From positions 1 to 23,060 of the forward strand of contig JAZUKE010000142.1 of NCBI GenBank assembly GCA_045643125.1: a stretch of 23,060 nt of DNA, written 5' to 3'. Positions 21,238-23,060 of this stretch are shown one piece after another. Under the pieces are notes generated by a model. That model searched no databases. It was not told the origin of the DNA and saw only the letters and a program-made list of their open reading frames with translations. A program made the position numbers and the translations under genes. The stretch comes from UBA1206 sp045643125. GTDB lineage: Bacteria > Bacillota > Clostridia > Oscillospirales > CAG-382. The first letter of the stretch is position 1, and every line of letters begins with the position of its first letter.

Positions 21238-22247
21238 TAACGTTCGGCGAGCTTATGCTTCGCCTTGCACCCGAAGGATATCTGCGCTTCGTGCAGTCCG
21301 AACGCTTTGAAGCCACGTTCGGCGGTGCCGAAGCCAACGTGTGCGTCAGCCTTGCGTCTTTCGGCGAAGACGCGGTCTTCGTCACCCGTCTTCCTTCGCA
21401 CGAGATCGGTCAGATGGCTGTCAATTCGCTCCGCAGATACGGCGTTGACACGTCCGAAATAGTACGCGGCGGCGACAGAGTGGGCATATATTACTGCGAA
21501 AAAGGCGCGAGCCCGCGTCCGAGCAAGGTCATCTACGACAGAGCGGCGTCCTCGATAGCGACCGCAAAAAGAAGCGATTTCGATTGGAAACGTATCCTTG
21601 ACGGCGCGGCGTGGTTCCACGTCACCGGCATCACTCCGGCACTCGGCGACGAGCTTGCCGAAGCAACGGTCATCGCCTGCCGCACGGCAAAGGAAATGGG
21701 CATCCCCGTTTCCACCGACCTCAATTACCGCAAAAAACTGTGGACAAAAGAAAAAGCGTCGTTCGTGATGAACGAGGTCTGCAAATACGTCGATTACTGC
21801 ATCGCCAACGAGGAAGACGCAAAGGACGTGTTCGGCATCACCGCCGATAATACCGATATCGAAAGCGGAAAGCTCGACAGAAACGGTTATATCAGCGTTG
21901 CAAAGAAGCTGACAGAGCGTTTCGGCTTCAAGGGCGTTGCGATCACGCTCCGCGAAAGCATCAGCGCCAACGACAATAATTGGAGCGGTATGCTCTATAC
22001 CGGGAACGAAACGTATTTTTCAAAAAAATACGCCGTTCATATCGTTGACCGCGTCGGCGGCGGCGACAGCTTCGGCGCGGGGCTGATATATGGGCTGACG
22101 AACGGCTTTGCACCTCAGGACACCATTGAATTTGCCGTTGCGGCTTCCTGCCTCAAACACAGCGTCGAAGGCGACTTCAATATGGTAAGCGCCGACGAAG
22201 TAATGTCTCTTGCAAAAGGCTCCGGCAGCGGAAGAGTGCAGAGATAA
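21225..22247 (+). CDS. kdgK: 2-keto-3-deoxygluconate kinase (PfkB family)
   Basis: A 340-residue ribokinase/PfkB-type sugar kinase that phosphorylates KDG to KDPG. Visible features are the N-terminal TFGELMLRLAPEG, the substrate-side GGAEANVCVSLASFG (about 33-47), STDLNYRKKLW near 165, and the C-terminal VGGGDSFGAG with catalytic base D281. The length is normal. The ATG lies 13 bases inside the end of kdgA, implying translational coupling. Together with uxuA and kdgA it completes conversion of mannonate to two C3 units. Other PfkB kinases (fructokinase, ribokinase) share these motifs, but the operon fixes the assignment. Confidence 0.94.
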   Translation: MHKIVTFGELMLRLAPEGYLRFVQSERFEATFGGAEANVCVSLASFGEDAVFVTRLPSHEIGQMAVNSLRRYGVDTSEIVRGGDRVGIYYCEKGASPRPSKVIYDRAASSIATAKRSDFDWKRILDGAAWFHVTGITPALGDELAEATVIACRTAKEMGIPVSTDLNYRKKLWTKEKASFVMNEVCKYVDYCIANEEDAKDVFGITADNTDIESGKLDRNGYISVAKKLTERFGFKGVAITLRESISANDNNWSGMLYTGNETYFSKKYAVHIVDRVGGGDSFGAGLIYGLTNGFAPQDTIEFAVAASCLKHSVEGDFNMVSADEVMSLAKGSGSGRVQR

Positions 22248-22295
22248 AATATTTGTATATAATAAATGGTAACAAAAATAAAAGGAGAAACGAAA

Positions 22296-22781
22296 ATGAA
22301 AAAATTATTATCCCTTGCATTGTGCATCGTTATGATGATTTCCGCAGCGCTTTCCCTTATATCCTGCGAAGAAAAAACGGACGTTTATGAATACGCTTCG
22401 ATGAAGGTCGAAAGCGTTACCGTCGGCGGTCAGGATTATACCGAGCAGCTGGCAGGTGAACTCCGCAAAGAATTCGACGAAGAAGATATGAAGGACGCAA
22501 AAATCGAGATCACCGGCAAAAACATTTCGTTCAAGGACGACGATGACAAAGACGAAAAGGACAGAACTTACGAATTCACCCTTAACGGCGACGAGATAGT
22601 CTGCGAAAACCTCAAGGAAGATTTTGCAAAGGAATTTGTCGAAGGCAGCAACTTCAAAAACGTGGATTTTGCATTTTTCAAAAAAGGTAATTCTGCAATA
22701 GAAATGAAGATGGATATTACCGTCGAAGAAAGCGGTATGGAAATCAAAGCCATTATGACTTACGTTTTTGAAAAGAAATAA
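22296..22781 (+). CDS. Small acidic lipoprotein of unknown function
   Basis: A 161-residue protein starting at ATG 22296, with AAAGGAGA at 22281-22288; an in-frame ATG at 22266 would only add ten residues ahead of the signal peptide. The N terminus is a lipoprotein signal: MKK, a hydrophobic stretch of about 18 residues, and the lipobox LISC with Cys 24 as the likely lipid anchor. The mature part is strongly charged, with an acidic run KDDDDKDEKD, and alternates like a beta-rich, lipocalin-like small domain. I do not recognise the family. It follows kdgK by 48 bases; a lone TATAAT at 22258-22263 without a clear -35 might give it a weak promoter, or it may be read with the uronate operon. Confidence 0.82.
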   Translation: MKKLLSLALCIVMMISAALSLISCEEKTDVYEYASMKVESVTVGGQDYTEQLAGELRKEFDEEDMKDAKIEITGKNISFKDDDDKDEKDRTYEFTLNGDEIVCENLKEDFAKEFVEGSNFKNVDFAFFKKGNSAIEMKMDITVEESGMEIKAIMTYVFEKK

Positions 22782-22804
22782 ACATCATCTGCATAATAAA
22801 ACAG

Positions 22805-22830
22805 GGCTGTTCTGAAATTTCAGAACAGCC
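22805..22830. terminator. Perfect 13-bp hairpin, terminator-like for the minus strand
   Basis: The 26-base sequence is its own reverse complement (arms 22805-22817 and 22818-22830). On the plus strand no T tract follows, while on the minus strand CTGTTTTATTATG follows. It therefore suits a gene arriving from the right end, outside the window, better than the lipoprotein gene. Confidence 0.55.
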
Positions 22831-23053
22831 TCAGACCGAAGACAAACTCGTTGCTTACGCCATTGAAACGCAAATAGAATAGAGCAAAAGAATAAAAGTG
22901 TACTTTTATCCGAAGGATGAGAGTACACTTTTGTAATAGGAATACTTGATTTTATTAGAATTTTCAATGGCTTCGACGAAAAACTCGACTGCCGTAGCTA
23001 TCTACGGCGACGCTCGTTTTTCGCCGAAATCAACTTCGTTTGTCTCAGTCTGC
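22831..23053. repeat. Multi-branched inverted-repeat element (possible MITE or structured RNA)
   Basis: Non-coding DNA filling the window's end. The outer imperfect arms (22832-22853 and 23031-23052, roughly 16 of 22 positions with a shift) enclose a branch made by GCCATTGAAA (22859-22868) with TTTCAATGGC (22962-22971). Inside that branch is an 11-bp hairpin (22894-22904 with 22922-22932) holding a small ATCC-GAA-GGAT tip. A second branch has CGAAAAAC (22977-22984) with GTTTTTCG (23016-23023) around GCCGTAG-CTAT-CTACGGC (22991-23008). No reading frame of note is present. Copy number cannot be judged from one window, and the element may extend beyond the edge. Confidence 0.5.
22894..22935 (+). 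terminator. Terminator-like hairpin after the lipoprotein gene
   Basis: AAAAGTGTACT (22894-22904) pairs with AGTACACTTTT (22922-22932) over 11 bp, and the stem ends in a short T run followed by GTAA. It may end the lipoprotein transcript, or simply be an arm of the larger inverted-repeat element that contains it. Confidence 0.5.
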
Positions 23054-23060
23054 TCAAATT

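Noticed and set aside
22240..22263. A promoter for the lipoprotein gene with TATAAT at 22258-22263
   Set aside because: No TTGACA-like box at the right distance and no extended -10; left as a remark in the gene entry.
1..23060. CRISPR arrays, tRNA genes, insertion sequences and phage genes
   Set aside because: No regularly spaced direct repeats, tRNA-like cloverleaf with CCA-type ends, transposase or integrase motifs were seen in reading the window.

Overview
The window looks like a chromosomal segment of an anaerobic, fermentative member of the Clostridia, probably an uncultured gut or rumen lineage. The grounds are an electron-bifurcating-type [FeFe] hydrogenase operon, Firmicutes-style GGAGG ribosome binding sites, strong TTGACA/TATAAT promoters and a hexuronate (pectin/glucuronate) degradation operon. 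The genetic code is standard. No tRNA, rRNA, CRISPR array, transposase or phage gene was seen.

Region 1 (1-7980, + strand) is one long hydrogenase operon. It starts with the 3' end of a HydC/NuoE-type [2Fe-2S] subunit. A sensory/regulatory block follows: a DRTGG protein, an RsbW-like ATPase, an iron-only-hydrogenase-like Fe-S protein, a second DRTGG protein, a PHP hydrolase and a histidine-kinase-type ATPase, nearly all translationally coupled. The block ends in a small NuoE-like ferredoxin, HydB (flavin/NAD(P)/FeS) and HydA (catalytic [FeFe] subunit). The layout suggests that H2 or redox state is sensed by the HydA-like Fe-S protein and passed on by the two ATPase-fold proteins. A two-way terminator at about 8012-8050 separates this operon from the convergent one.

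Region 2 (8062-17233, - strand) is a compact six-gene operon read right to left: a MurE-like ligase, a class-II asparagine synthetase, a D-aspartate-ligase-like ATP-grasp enzyme, an arginase, and two ABC exporter half-transporters, the first with a degenerate Walker B site. A divergent aspartate racemase gene (17412-18113, +) lies just upstream behind its own perfect consensus promoter. My reading is a cell-wall cross-bridge cluster: racemase makes D-Asp, ATP-grasp attaches it to the stem peptide, the Asn synthetase amidates it, and MurE adds the third-position diamino acid, which may be Lys or, given the arginase, ornithine. This is the most interesting part of the window. The ornithine link is inference.

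Region 3 (18166-22247) handles hexuronate catabolism. A Gfo/Idh/MocA oxidoreductase (-) is divergent from uxuA-kdgA-kdgK (+), which take D-mannonate to pyruvate plus glyceraldehyde-3-phosphate. Both divergent promoters are near consensus, and the uxuA promoter carries a perfect 14-bp palindrome in its spacer.

Region 4 (22296-23060) has a small unknown lipoprotein and then about 280 bases of non-coding DNA made of nested inverted repeats, which may be a MITE-like element or a structured RNA.
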